From Gemmata massiliana (lineage in GTDB: Bacteria > Planctomycetota > Planctomycetia > Gemmatales > Gemmataceae), in contig NZ_LR593886.1 in NCBI RefSeq assembly GCF_901538265.1, forward strand, positions 5,229,738 to 5,293,737: a stretch of 64,000 nucleotides of DNA, read 5' to 3'. Within the stretch, counting starts at the first letter, position 1; every line of letters starts with the position of its first letter. Both the position numbers and the translations under genes were made by a program. The notes beneath the pieces are model-generated. The model had not been told where the DNA came from. It worked only from the letters and a program-made list of their open reading frames with translations, and searched no databases. Below, piece after piece: positions 17,298 through 28,541 of the stretch.

Positions 17298-17687
17298 TCA
17301 GAACCCAACTGCGCCAGCAGCCGCTGCCAGCGCGTGGCCGAGACGGTCCATTGCGACCGGCTTCCCGAGCACGTCACTGGCACCACGGGCGAGCAGTTCG
17401 TTGACCGTGTACTTCCCGGTCTCCCCGGAGACGAACACGCACGGCAGGTCGGGGGCATGCTGGCGAAGCGCGTCCATGGTGGCCGGGCCGTCCATCCCGG
17501 GCATCCGCACGTCGAGCACCGCAGCCGCTACGCCCCCTTCTTGTGCCCGGAGCATATCAACACCTTCGGCACCACCACTCGCGAGTAAGGGAATGTAGCC
17601 GAGGCACGTGAGCATTGCGCCGAGCACGTTGCGCACCGCGGTCTCGTCATCCACAACAAGGATGACGTGGCCTTCAGATGCGAGCAT
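17298..17687 (-). CDS. stand-alone response regulator receiver protein
   Basis: 129 residues from ATG 17687. All receiver landmarks are present: the acidic pair in LVVDDETAVRNVLGAML, the phospho-acceptor in AAVLDVRMPGMDGPATMDAL, the Thr/Ser position in CVFVSGETG and the Lys in DVLGKPVAMDRL. There is no output domain, so it relays phosphate or regulates by protein contact. The hybrid kinase 1 kb upstream on the other strand is a possible partner, by proximity only. Confidence 0.9.
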   Translation of the reverse strand: MLASEGHVILVVDDETAVRNVLGAMLTCLGYIPLLASGGAEGVDMLRAQEGGVAAAVLDVRMPGMDGPATMDALRQHAPDLPCVFVSGETGKYTVNELLARGASDVLGKPVAMDRLGHALAAAAGAVGF

Positions 17688-17878
17688 TTCAGATCCTTCT
17701 GTGACGGTTTTGGCTGGAATCCTCCGGCCGGGCACTACATTTGAGCACTTCATTAAGCAATTCGCGTACCCAAATAATTGTCACGCCATAAAACCGTCCG
17801 AGATGAATCCTTCCGGCACCGCGTTAGCTCTAATTCGATGGGCGTTTCACCTGGCCAGTTCACCATTTGGAACCAACG

Positions 17879-18121
17879 ATGAACCCAAACAATAGCATCA
17901 TGCAGGCGGTCAAGACCTTCGCACCAGCGTTCGGCGAACATCCTGCGGCGGTTTGGGATGCCGCAAAGGAAGGTGCGCAGAAGGCAGCAGACTTCCTCCC
18001 GGACAGTCTCGACCAGGTCAAGGTGCTCATTCGCAAACACCCGGTCCTCGCGACGTGCGCGGTACTGGTAATTGGCGGCCTGCTGAGTGCGCGGGGATTG
18101 GTTGGCCAGGCGAAGGTGTGA
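17879..18121 (+). CDS. small protein with C-terminal membrane segment (80 aa)
   Basis: From ATG 17879: an amphipathic N-terminal half (QAVKTFAPAFGEHPAAVWDA, then AQKAADFL) and one hydrophobic segment near the end (PVLATCAVLVIGGLLSARGL). This tail-anchored layout resembles small stress-associated membrane proteins of the ElaB/DUF883 kind, but I cannot assign a family. Confidence 0.5.
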   Translation: MNPNNSIMQAVKTFAPAFGEHPAAVWDAAKEGAQKAADFLPDSLDQVKVLIRKHPVLATCAVLVIGGLLSARGLVGQAKV

Positions 18122-18270
18122 ACCGTCCGGTGCGTTGAGGCCGCGAGCATGCCGGGCGGGTCGGTGTGAGCCTCGAACCAGATCGCCCTCGCCTTGCAGC
18201 CGGTCCGGGGGACTGCTAGAAGCAGCAGATTAGCCCGCTCGGGCAACCTTAGCGTTCTGGAGCAACACAG

Positions 18271-18651
18271 ATGAACCCGATCCCGAAGTGGCAGCGCGTG
18301 ACCGGATGGGTGCTCTCGGGCATCCTCGCACTCGTGTTCCTGCCCAGCGCGTTCTTTAAGATCGCTCAGCCCGAGGGTTTCATTGAGGAGTGGTCGAAGA
18401 CGTATCCCGCCAGTTCCGCCCTGCCGCTCGGGGTGATCGAGTTGACGACATTCGCGCTCTACCTCATCCCCAAGACCCGGTACCTCGGCGGCCTGCTCCT
18501 GCTCGCCTACCTCGGTGGGGCTGTGGCCACTCACGTCCACGCCAACGACGGCAAGTTCTTCGTGCCCGTCATCGTCGGCGTCGTCGCGTGGCTCGGGCTG
18601 TACCTCCGCGACCGCAAGCTTCGGGCGCTCGTACCGTTCGTGGCCGAGTAA
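18271..18651 (+). CDS. DoxX-like membrane protein
   Basis: 126 residues with four hydrophobic segments, the first at ALVFLPSAFFKIAQPEGF, then LPLGVIELTTFALYLIPKT, YLGGLLLLAYLGGAVATHVH and FVPVIVGVVAWLGLYLRDR. The GIL..FxxSAxxKI opening and the ATHVH motif in helix 3 are typical of the DoxX-like family. Physiological role in this organism unknown. Confidence 0.8.
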   Translation: MNPIPKWQRVTGWVLSGILALVFLPSAFFKIAQPEGFIEEWSKTYPASSALPLGVIELTTFALYLIPKTRYLGGLLLLAYLGGAVATHVHANDGKFFVPVIVGVVAWLGLYLRDRKLRALVPFVAE

Positions 18652-18706
18652 CGGAAGCAATCGGGATCACCCGAAGAACCCGACACCACTGCCCGCGGCG
18701 GAAATC

Positions 18707-19175
18707 TTATCTCGCCCCCTTCGTCCCCGGCTTTCCGGAGTTCTCGGGGATGAGCACCTCTCGGGCGTACTGCTCGACGTACCCCTCTTCGAGCTTCCCG
18801 GCGATGGCGCGGTGGTAGGCCGCGACGGCACGGTTTCGGTCCCTGTAGAGCTTGCTGCGCTTCTGGCCCAGCGACTCATTCCAGTCGGGGCGGATGCCGC
18901 CGAAGTGTACACAAACGGCGTTTCCCTCCAGGGTCACGATCCAAAACTGGTCCGTCGTCGTGAACACCCGCCTGGTGAGCGACCGCTCGGTCTCCTCGAA
19001 GCCCTCGGCGAGCTTCTTTGTCACCGCCCGCTCGAAGTCGTCTCTCTTTCGTCAGGACGTGCTCGATCAACCGCCCGCCGTCGCTTACGCGGTGGCCGAA
19101 GCGCAGTGGCTCGTCAAGGAAGATCAGTTTGCAGGTGTGGGGTGGGTCGCCACCGGTGAGTTCACGAAGGAGCAT
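18707..19175 (-). pseudogene. WGR-domain-like protein, frameshifted
   Basis: Two frames together give one protein: from ATG 19175 MLLRELTGGDPPHTCKLIF... to HVLTKER, then from about 19055 DDFERAVTKKLAEGFEETER... to the stop at 18707. The frame changes in the GAGAGA tract near 19055 (two bases too few or one too many). The C-terminal part (YRDRNRAVAAYHRAIAGKLE, then EGYVE) is the signature end of WGR domains, found in poly(ADP-ribose) polymerases and bacterial regulators. A short simple-repeat slip suggests a recent mutation, phase variation or a sequence error. Confidence 0.6.
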
Positions 19176-19229
19176 GCGGGGATGGTAGCAGCGCACGGGG
19201 GTGGCAGGCAAACGGGCGCCGAGTGTTTC

Positions 19230-20504
19230 TCAGCCCCGCTTCTTCTCCTCAACCTTCACCACCTCGATCTTTGTGATGATCGGCTGCCCGTCGGAAGCGA
19301 AGTCACGATCTGCAGCACGAAGCCATTCCATACGCGCCTGAATCACCAGCGCGTAGATTCGGTCCAGGTTGCGGCGTTGCGGGTTGAACAGTTCGGTGGC
19401 TGACTTCCGGCTGTCGGCCTTCTGGATCGCCTCGCGCAGCTCCGGTGTGGGGACATCGGTGAAGATCGTGGCCTTCTCCTTCCCCCGCGACACGCTCACG
19501 TAGAACTGCTCAGCGCTGATTGCCGGGAGCGATTCCTTTCCCATCGCGATCAGAACCCGGTCCACCGTCTTCCCCTGGCTCGCGTGGGAGGTTGTGACGT
19601 AGCCGTGGTTCAGGTGCCCGAAGTCCGGCGCTAGCGTCCAGTCATTGGTAAGGTGAATGCCCTTCTCGTCGATCCCGGCCACCTCGTACTGGCTTCCGTT
19701 GTCGAGCTTGTGCTTCATGTCCGCTGACTTGCCCGGTGACGTGATGCGGATGCGGTCGCCGGCTGCGAGCTTGATCGTGTTCCGGCCGAAGACGGAGAAC
19801 GTGCTCGCAGGCCCGAGCCGCATGCCGGGTTTGAAGTCGGCGATGGCAATGCGTTCCCCGGCCTGGAACGTCCCGGATTTGCGGTGGAACTGGATGACCT
19901 CGGTGCCGTCGTAACGGTTCAGATCTCCGCGCTCGGCTTCGGTCCAGTGGAGCGGTACCAACGTCTGCACCTCATGCTCTTCTTTTGCGACGATACCGCG
20001 CTCCTGAAGGCGGAGGCGAATGGCGTCAGTAACCTCCGCAGCCTCGGCGTGCGTCGGAGCGATGGCCAGCACGCGGTCAGAGATGGCCTGGTTGGCGCGC
20101 TTCGTGTCGATGGCCTCCATGTACTCGTCCACCAAGGGGGTGTTGTGCGCCAGCTCGGGGGTCGCCTTCACCCAGCCGAGGTCCTCAATCGCGTCGTACC
20201 CGGCGAGTATGTCGCCCTTGGCGAGGCACGCGACAGCTTCCTTGTACTGGCCCTTCTGGCGGCGGATGTCGGTGAGTTGCGCGACCGGGAGGCCGGAGAA
20301 CTGCTCCAGAACGCGGAGCGTGGTGCCGCGCTCGATGGAGCCATGCTGACGTTTGTCGCCCTGCAGGACCACACGGGCGTTGAGCTTCTCAGCGGCGTCA
20401 AACACCTGACGCACCTGGCGCATGCCGAGCAGCCCGGCCTCGTCGATCCAGATGACGCCGTCCTTGGCCTTCTGCTGGAACTTCTCGTCGAGGAGGAAGC
20501 GCGC
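19230..20504 (-). pseudogene. MobF/TraI-type relaxase, C-terminal helicase part only
   Basis: About 425 residues of the RecD-like helicase domain of conjugative relaxases. Visible motifs are Walker B VIWIDEAGLL, motif III LQGDKRQHGSIERG and the C-terminal VTTSHASQGKTVDRVLIA and FYVSVSRGKEKATIFTD. The N-terminal relaxase (HUH) domain and Walker A are missing. At about 20504 the sequence switches to an ISAs1 transposase in another frame, so the gene was cut by an IS-related deletion. It is a trace of a former conjugative plasmid or ICE. Confidence 0.85.
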
Positions 20505-20980
20505 ACCTTCAGCAGCTCGGGGATGGCGGTGATCTCGTGGAACCCGTCGGCGACCGCCTGCTGGCCCAGGATGACTCGGCTCTCGGTGGCCCATGCGCTG
20601 ACCAAGTGTAGGCGCCCGCGGAACGTCCCCCTCGGGGCCGACCGGACCGCCTTCCCGTCGATGGCGACGTGCCGCAGACCGGTCGCCTCGCACACCCCGG
20701 CCATCCACCCCGCGACACACGCCCCGAACTTGTCCGGGTCGAGGCGGGAGAAGACGCGATAGAAGGTGTCGTGGCTCGGGATGCCGTTCGGCAGCGCCAG
20801 GAACGTTCTCAGCCAGCCCTTCTTGGCCTCCCCGAACGTCTCCACCTCCTCCCACAAATCGGCCCCGCAGATGACGGCGCTCAGGGCGATTACCAAGATG
20901 TCGTTGAGGGAGTGCTTCTTGGTGCGATCCAGCCTGGGATCGGGCAGGTCGGCGACCCGCACCCCGCTACTGGCTCTCAT
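20505..20980 (-). pseudogene. ISAs1-family transposase, N-terminal fragment
   Basis: About 159 residues from 20980: ADLPDPRLDRTKKHSLNDIL, the helix WEEVETFGEAKKGWLRTFL, PNGIPSHDTFYRVFSRLDP and the first DDE residue in HVAIDGKAVRS. It continues to GQQAVADGFHEITAIPELL and then loses homology exactly where the relaxase helicase begins. The second half with the remaining catalytic residues is absent. It resembles the intact ISAs1 copy at 46.7 kb but is not identical. Confidence 0.85.
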
Positions 20981-21058
20981 GCAAACGGAATATCCGAGAG
21001 GTGATCGCCCGCCGAATTAGGTCACTTCCGGCAGATCGCAACTGACGGGTGGGAAAAG

Positions 21059-21093
21059 AATGAGCCGCCAGGGAACGCCCCTGACGGCTCATT
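21059..21093. terminator. hairpin, possible bidirectional terminator
   Basis: Arms 21059-21073 and 21078-21093 pair over about 14 positions (AATGAGCCGCC / GGCTCATT cores) around a four-base loop. There is no long T-run, so factor-independent termination is only possible. It sits in a 350-base region (20981-21334) where I see no gene. Confidence 0.4.
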
Positions 21094-21334
21094 CGCCCAA
21101 GCCTCCGACAGTGTCCCGCTGACACCATCGGGGTTGCCATGCCGACCGTGGTAAGGCACGCGCCGTGCCGTGGTTCGAGCGAATCGCGTAGTTGCGCGCA
21201 ACTCCCGCCTTTGGATGGAGTTCGGCATCTGGCGGGTAATCAGCCGTTCAAGTCGCGAGGCGGGATCAGATGAACGCCTTGCGACCAGGCCGGACGGCAC
21301 CCACTCATACATGAACCCACCACCGTCGTATCTG

Positions 21335-23464
21335 CTAGTCCAGGAACTCAGGCTCGAAATACGGCCGCGACACCTTGGTCACCTTTGCCGTTGGCGCCGG
21401 GGCGCCGCCCTTTTCAAACTCGACGTCGATCTTGATGTACGGGCAGAGGATCATGACGAACCGGTGCTTCCCGATCTGGGCGAGACCGCCGTCGGTGCGG
21501 AAGTGCTTGGTTACGTCCGCGTGGGTGCTCCCGACCTTGATCGAGTCGGCCTCCTTGAGCCGCTCCGCCAGCCAGGCGTTGGTCGTCTGGTACGCCGCCG
21601 CGTCCTTCCCCTTGAGCTGCCGCATCCCGTCGTGGGTCGGGAGGTTTATCGCATCCTTCTGGTCGGCGTCACTCACATCGAGTTCCAGTTTCCCTGTGGA
21701 GAGCCCGGCAATCGCCGGGTCGATCTTGAGAGCCCCGATCGAGGAGCTGCCAAGCACCCGCTCGTACTGAAGGGAAACCTTTCCGGTTCCGACTTTGAGG
21801 GGGTGGTTCTTGGTCATGGGCGCTCCACCGTCTGACCGGAGGTCGTAAGGCACTCCCGACGCCCCGTGAATACGGGTTTCGAGCACGACCTCTTTGCCCG
21901 GCTCCAAGCTCACTTTGACCGGAGCGTGGACCACGCCCATGGCCGCTACCGTTGCCTGCGGGATCGCTTTACCGTCGGCCCCCGTCACGCCGGGCGGGTT
22001 CTCGTCCAGGTACTGCCGGATGTACTCGAATTTCACCGTTTCCTTGCCCGTGTTGCGGACCCGCACGAGGATCGTCACCGTCTCGCCGAGGTGGTACGTC
22101 CGCTGCCCCTCCTTGACCTCCAACCCCGCCTGCAGGCCGCCGACCTCCTTGCCCCAGGCGGTTAACGCGTCCTTTTCCGGCGCCCGTTTGAGGACGAACG
22201 ACCTCATGCCACGATCTTCGGACACGGGATCGAAACGCTCGGGCCGTTTGGCGTCGGGTGCGATGTTTCGACTGTAGTAGACCTTCAGCCGATCGCCATC
22301 GAGTTCGTAGATGCCCTTGAAAACATAGCCCTTCTCACGCTCACCCACAGGGGACAGGTCGATGGCTTTCGGTTTTTGCTTTGGGTCGATTTCATACGAC
22401 ATTTCCACGCGGGACTTGTCGTCGTAGTAGATGACGAGCCTGTCGCCCGTGAAGACCCAGACTTGCTCCTTGCTGATCTCAATTGCCTGATGTTTGCCGC
22501 TGGCACTGGCTTCGACGATACTCCACGCCCCCTGGAATATTTCCTTGTCTTCCTTGGGTTTCGCCTTGGGAACTGGTGCCTTCGCCGGTGCCGTGAAGAC
22601 GGGTTTCTTGTCCGCCCCTTCCTGTCCCGCCGTCGGCCTGGGCTTGTCGTCGGCCCGTCCAACGGCGACGCTGCCGCCAATGGTCGTCGCGATCAACACT
22701 AAAACGACCGTTGCCGCGGCCGCGATCTTCTTGAGTAACATGGTCTTCAGTATCCCTTCTGTGAGGGTTGCAACCGTCGGCGAGATTCCGCTCGCTCCCA
22801 GTGATCCGACCGCCTCGATCGTTGATGTCACGAGCACCCCCGGCACCCCGGCCGTGGTCGCGTTCCGGCTCACGAGCAGGACCACGGCCCCCGCCGGCAG
22901 CGTCACGCCGCGCTTCGTGAGCCGCTTCGCCAGCATCTCCCGCGCCCGGGACAGCCGCCCCGCAACGGTCCCCTCGGGCCAACCGAGGATCAAAGCCGCT
23001 TCTTTACGGGTCCGACTCTCCAGGTCACACAACACGATCACGGTGCGGTACGCGTCGGGCAGGCGGCGCAGTTCCTCGTCGAGCGCGGCCCGTAGCTCGG
23101 ACAGCGGGTCGGATTCAGCCGGACGGTCGGGCATGTCTCCGGTCCTCTCCTTCCGCCGGACGATGGACCGGTGGGCCAGCAGCGCTGCTCTCCGCGCCAC
23201 CCCGTAGAGCCAGTTCGCCACCTCCCGCGGGGCGGCCGTCCGTGCCTTCTGTGCCAGCACGAGGAACGTCGCCTGGAACGCGTCCTCGGCGTCCGGCTCG
23301 GGGAGTATTCGCCGACAGACCCCGTACACCATCGCCCCGTGCCGACGGACCAGGAGCGCGAACGCGTCCTCGTCATGGCGGTCGACGAACCGCCCCAACA
23401 GTTCCGCGTCGGTCTGTTCCTCGTCCGCGATGACACGCAGAACCCGTACTGTGCTTACCGGCAT
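21335..23464 (-). CDS. ECF sigma factor fused to a membrane anchor and TIGR03067-like domain
   Basis: 709 residues from ATG 23464. Residues 20-90 are sigma-70 region 2 (FVDRHDEDAFALLVRRHG, PEPDAEDAFQATFLVLAQKA); residues 125-185 are region 4 (RLPDAYRTVIVLCDLESRT, GWPEGTVAGRLSRARE). One hydrophobic helix follows at 243-266 (LLKKIAAAATVVLVLIATTI). Residues 308-430 match the planctomycete TIGR03067 domain (FQGAWSIVEASASGKHQAIE, GDRLKVYYS). The rest is a beta-rich extension with a second domain of unknown function. This architecture suggests a membrane-tethered sigma factor whose periplasmic part senses or is cleaved; that is inference. Confidence 0.88.
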   Translation of the reverse strand: MPVSTVRVLRVIADEEQTDAELLGRFVDRHDEDAFALLVRRHGAMVYGVCRRILPEPDAEDAFQATFLVLAQKARTAAPREVANWLYGVARRAALLAHRSIVRRKERTGDMPDRPAESDPLSELRAALDEELRRLPDAYRTVIVLCDLESRTRKEAALILGWPEGTVAGRLSRAREMLAKRLTKRGVTLPAGAVVLLVSRNATTAGVPGVLVTSTIEAVGSLGASGISPTVATLTEGILKTMLLKKIAAAATVVLVLIATTIGGSVAVGRADDKPRPTAGQEGADKKPVFTAPAKAPVPKAKPKEDKEIFQGAWSIVEASASGKHQAIEISKEQVWVFTGDRLVIYYDDKSRVEMSYEIDPKQKPKAIDLSPVGEREKGYVFKGIYELDGDRLKVYYSRNIAPDAKRPERFDPVSEDRGMRSFVLKRAPEKDALTAWGKEVGGLQAGLEVKEGQRTYHLGETVTILVRVRNTGKETVKFEYIRQYLDENPPGVTGADGKAIPQATVAAMGVVHAPVKVSLEPGKEVVLETRIHGASGVPYDLRSDGGAPMTKNHPLKVGTGKVSLQYERVLGSSSIGALKIDPAIAGLSTGKLELDVSDADQKDAINLPTHDGMRQLKGKDAAAYQTTNAWLAERLKEADSIKVGSTHADVTKHFRTDGGLAQIGKHRFVMILCPYIKIDVEFEKGGAPAPTAKVTKVSRPYFEPEFLD

Positions 23465-23712
23465 GCCCGCCCTCCACACACAGATGCTGCCGGACTCCGC
23501 TGTTTTGATACACAATTTTCCGACGGTTGAGTGACCTGCTGCGATGTGCTTCCGGAGGGGCGTGATGAGCGATTTGCCGAACAAAGTCGTTCTCACCAGC
23601 GGCACGAAGTACGGCGAGGCGAAGGCGCTAATCGCGGCTGCGTGGCCGAGGTTGTCCGTGCAAAAGGGGCGCGGTATGCGGCACCTTGCCCTCCCCCCGA
23701 GCGAGGAGATCC

Positions 23713-24302
23713 ATGCTACGTTTCGCTATTTGCGCTCTTGTTGTCACTGGCCCCCTGATGGCCGCCGATCCAGTCACAGTGAAAGGAACGTCGGTCACGT
23801 ACCCGCCGGCCGTTTCGGCGAACGTCAAAGATAAGGACGTTCAGCTCAGCCTTACTGGCGTCGGGCTGCGCACGAAGGTCGGGTTCAATGTGTATACGGT
23901 CGCCAGCTACCTTCAGGACGGAACCCGCGTCCAGAAGGCGGAGGATCTGGCCAGAACCGACGCCGTCCGCCTTCTTCATTTGGTCATGCAGCGAACCGTT
24001 CAGCCCGACGCCTTCATCGGGGCGTTTCGGACGGCGGTCGGCAAGTCGTACCCGGATGACAAGTTCGTGGGGGAGTTCACCCAGTTGGTCAACGCGATCG
24101 GGAAGAATGCCGCGGACAAGCGGCGATAACGTGACGCTGCTCTACGTGCCCGGCGAGGGGGTGCGCGTCCAGGTGAGTAACAAGGTTGATGTGACGATCA
24201 AGAGCCCCGCCTTCGCCCAGGCCTTGTGGGAGGTGTACCTCGGGGCGAAGCCGCTCGATGAGGGGCTAAAGAAAAGGACTGCTCGGCCGTCTCGCCCCGT
24301 GA
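23713..24302 (+). pseudogene. chalcone-isomerase-like protein with two frameshifts
   Basis: ATG 23713 follows GAGGAGA. A signal peptide (LRFAICALVVTGPLMA) leads into VGLRTKVGFNVYTVASYLQD and HLVMQRTVQPDAFIGAFRTA, the chalcone-isomerase-like fold. Frame 1 stops at 24129. One base removed near 24120 restores GDNVTLLYVPGEGVRVQVSN and SPAFAQALWEVYLGAKPLDE, and a second single-base removal in AAAA near 24272 gives the natural ending GLKKGLLGRLAP and a stop at 24302. Both lesions are single-base insertions. Secreted bacterial members are of unknown activity. Confidence 0.75.
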
Positions 24303-24502
24303 CCTGGGCACGGGGCGAGACTTCCCGAGGTCCGTACCGACGACGTGACAGCAGCTGCACTTGGTCCTGGAAGCGATTGTGGGCCAGGACACCTCGTTTT
24401 TCACACGGAGATTGGATCACGGTTAGTTGGTCAGCGGGGAGCAAGCCCAGACATCGAATCGGAAGGCACTGCCTCGAGTCTACATGAGGATAGTCGCCTA
24501 GC

Positions 24503-24625
24503 ATTGTCCCTTTCGTCCCTTTCGTCCTGGTAACCGGTATCGAGATCGCGAATCTGCGGGCTGAAGGGGCAATCGAACCCGCCACGCTGTCACCAGAGCA
24601 GGACTAAAGGGACGAAAGGGACAAT
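24503..24625. repeat. 27-bp inverted repeat with 69-base spacer
   Basis: Arms 24503-24529 and 24599-24625 are reverse complements with one mismatch in 27. Each arm itself contains a tandem GTCCCTTTC repeat. The spacer reads open on the plus strand (GIEIANLRAEGAIEPATL), so it could be a piece of a lost gene. Nothing else is supported in 24303-24799. A MITE-like or recombination remnant is the simplest reading. Confidence 0.75.
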
Positions 24626-24799
24626 TGCCCGGCTCCGTCACTTATCGGAATTCCAACAACGAGAGGTTCCTCGGCCGCTCTGGCTCCAGCAACGGCCCCA
24701 TCTACTTACCCACGAATGCCTTTTCCTGCTCACGCCGCCCGGCATCTACTCCTAGCCCGCGTGGAAATGCGGGAGAGCGGGTGGCCCCAGCGCGCTCCG

Positions 24800-26191
24800 C
24801 TATTGAGCGGGCGCCGTGGAGCGATTGAACCGCCGAGCGACGACGAAGAAGCCGGCTGCGGCCGCAAGTGCGATCGCGACATCAATGGTGAAGAACGCTT
24901 CCGGGTAGAACCGGAACACCGTATCCCCGTTCACAGTGGTCACGCGGGCGCCCCAGTTGAGGCTCTCGACCACCTCTTCGCCCTTGCCGGGGCCACTAAA
25001 GTACAGCTTCCCGAGCTGGGTGTTGACGAAGTTGCCGAGCGTGTTGGTGACCAGGAAGCACGCGGTGACGAGCCCCTTCATCCGGGCCGGGGCGTGGGCG
25101 TAGGACAGATCGAGCATGGTGCCGTACACGAGCACCTCGCCGACCGTGAGCAACACATATGCCGCGACGATCCAGAGCATCGACACCTTGGCCCCGCCCG
25201 TCGCCCCGAACGCGGCGGCCGCCATGAGCGCCGGTCCGGCCCCGGTGAACAAGAACCCGATGAGTACCTTCGTGGTGGACGGGAAACGGGTACCGGTCGG
25301 GTCCACCCGCTTCCAGAACCACTGGAAGAATGCGATCAGCACCAGCACGCACAGGGCGTTGATGAACTGGAACTGGTCCGGGGCGAGAGTTTGCCCGCCC
25401 AACCAGTCCGGCAGCTTCAGATCGATGTGGTCCCGGGCGAAGAACACCCACTGCACGTCGTTGTGCTCGTACACGACCCAGAAGAACACCATGAGCCCGA
25501 ACACTCCGAACAGGCGCGTCAGGGTTCGCCACTGCTCGCCGCGCTCCTCGGGCGTCATCGGCGCGGCGCTCCCGACCACTTCCACTGCGTACCTCTTTTT
25601 CCCGGCAGCGAACACGAGCAGGGCCAGGGTCATGAACGCAGCCGGTACCAGGAACGCCACCTGGTACCCGAACATGTTGCGGATGATGGGCAGGCCGAGC
25701 AGGGAGATGAGTGAGCCAACGTTGACCGCGAAGTAGAACCACAAGAACGCGCTGGCCCGTAACTGTTGGGCTCCGGGGCGCTGCTGATCGTAGGTGAGCC
25801 CAAGTAGGGCCGAGATGTTCGGCTTGATCACTCCGCTGCCCATCGCGCACAGCGCGAGGGCGCACATCACCGCGGTATCGTCCTCGACCCCGATCAGGAG
25901 CTGCCCGAGCACGTAGGGCACGGAGAACCCGACGATGGTCCAGTACTTGCCCAGGTACCGGTCGGCCAGGAACCCGCCGAGCAGGGGCAGGAAGTAGCAC
26001 GCCATCTTGAACGCGTAGTACCACTCGCTCGCGCGCTCGTCGGACATGTTGAGTCGGGTGGTCAGGTACAGTGGGAGGATGGCCCGCATCCCGTAGTAGC
26101 TGCACCGCTCGGCGAACTCGCCCCAGAAGAAGAACCAGAACCCGCTCGGGTGGCCAGTCGGTGTGTCGGGCGTGGGGGTGGCGGATGACAT
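24800..26191 (-). CDS. POT/PTR-family proton-dependent oligopeptide transporter
   Basis: 463 residues with about twelve or more membrane helices. The family signature is at the N-terminus: FFWGEFAERCSYYGMRAILP (the ExxER motif that couples proton and peptide). The second signature region follows at FLPLLGGFLADRYLGKYWTI, and later WFYFAVNVGSLISL. It imports di- and tripeptides with protons across the inner membrane. The shorter length and SxxPxxPTG tail at the N-terminus are unremarkable. Intact frame in a neighbourhood of broken genes. Confidence 0.92.
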   Translation of the reverse strand: MSSATPTPDTPTGHPSGFWFFFWGEFAERCSYYGMRAILPLYLTTRLNMSDERASEWYYAFKMACYFLPLLGGFLADRYLGKYWTIVGFSVPYVLGQLLIGVEDDTAVMCALALCAMGSGVIKPNISALLGLTYDQQRPGAQQLRASAFLWFYFAVNVGSLISLLGLPIIRNMFGYQVAFLVPAAFMTLALLVFAAGKKRYAVEVVGSAAPMTPEERGEQWRTLTRLFGVFGLMVFFWVVYEHNDVQWVFFARDHIDLKLPDWLGGQTLAPDQFQFINALCVLVLIAFFQWFWKRVDPTGTRFPSTTKVLIGFLFTGAGPALMAAAAFGATGGAKVSMLWIVAAYVLLTVGEVLVYGTMLDLSYAHAPARMKGLVTACFLVTNTLGNFVNTQLGKLYFSGPGKGEEVVESLNWGARVTTVNGDTVFRFYPEAFFTIDVAIALAAAAGFFVVARRFNRSTAPAQ

Positions 26192-26550
26192 TAGGTGCCC
26201 TTCGGGATGCGGTCAGGTTGTGTCCATCGTTCTACCCGACGCGCGGTCGTGGTCGCAATGGCGCACCATACCTGAAGCTACTGAAGGCGAACAAGCAGGC
26301 CCACGCCTTCTTCGAGAAGCAGGCGGGCTCGTACCGGAAGGTCCTGGTCTTCGGCGTGACCGACTACTCCGGGAAGATGACCACCGCCCACTACGGGGCC
26401 GTCGCCGCGAGGGAGCCGCGGGACGGCGAAGTTCAGCAGGGGTGCAAGCTATTGGGCCGTCGGTTGGCCGAGTGGGTGGCGGTCGTGGCCGACGGCCGGA
26501 AGAACCAGCACCCGCTCGCCAAGCCGGAGTCGCGGGCGCTGCCGGGGTGA
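26185..26550 (+). pseudogene. unrecognised C-terminal protein fragment
   Basis: A frame open to 26550 contains a protein-like stretch from about 26267 (YLKLLKANKQAHAFFEKQAG, YRKVLVFGVTDYSGKMTTAH, LLGRRLAEWVAVVADGRKN). Before that the reading overlaps the start of the divergent POT gene and is not protein-like. I judge it the 3' end of a gene whose front was deleted. The strand-helix pattern could be flavodoxin-like, but I do not assign it. Confidence 0.4.
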
Positions 26551-26552
26551 CG

Positions 26553-28537
<1,985 letters not shown>

Positions 28538-28541
<4 letters not shown>

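Noticed and set aside
21022-21312. 96-residue minus-strand frame upstream of the ISAs1 fragment
   Set aside because: Sequence is not protein-like and spans the hairpin at 21059-21093.
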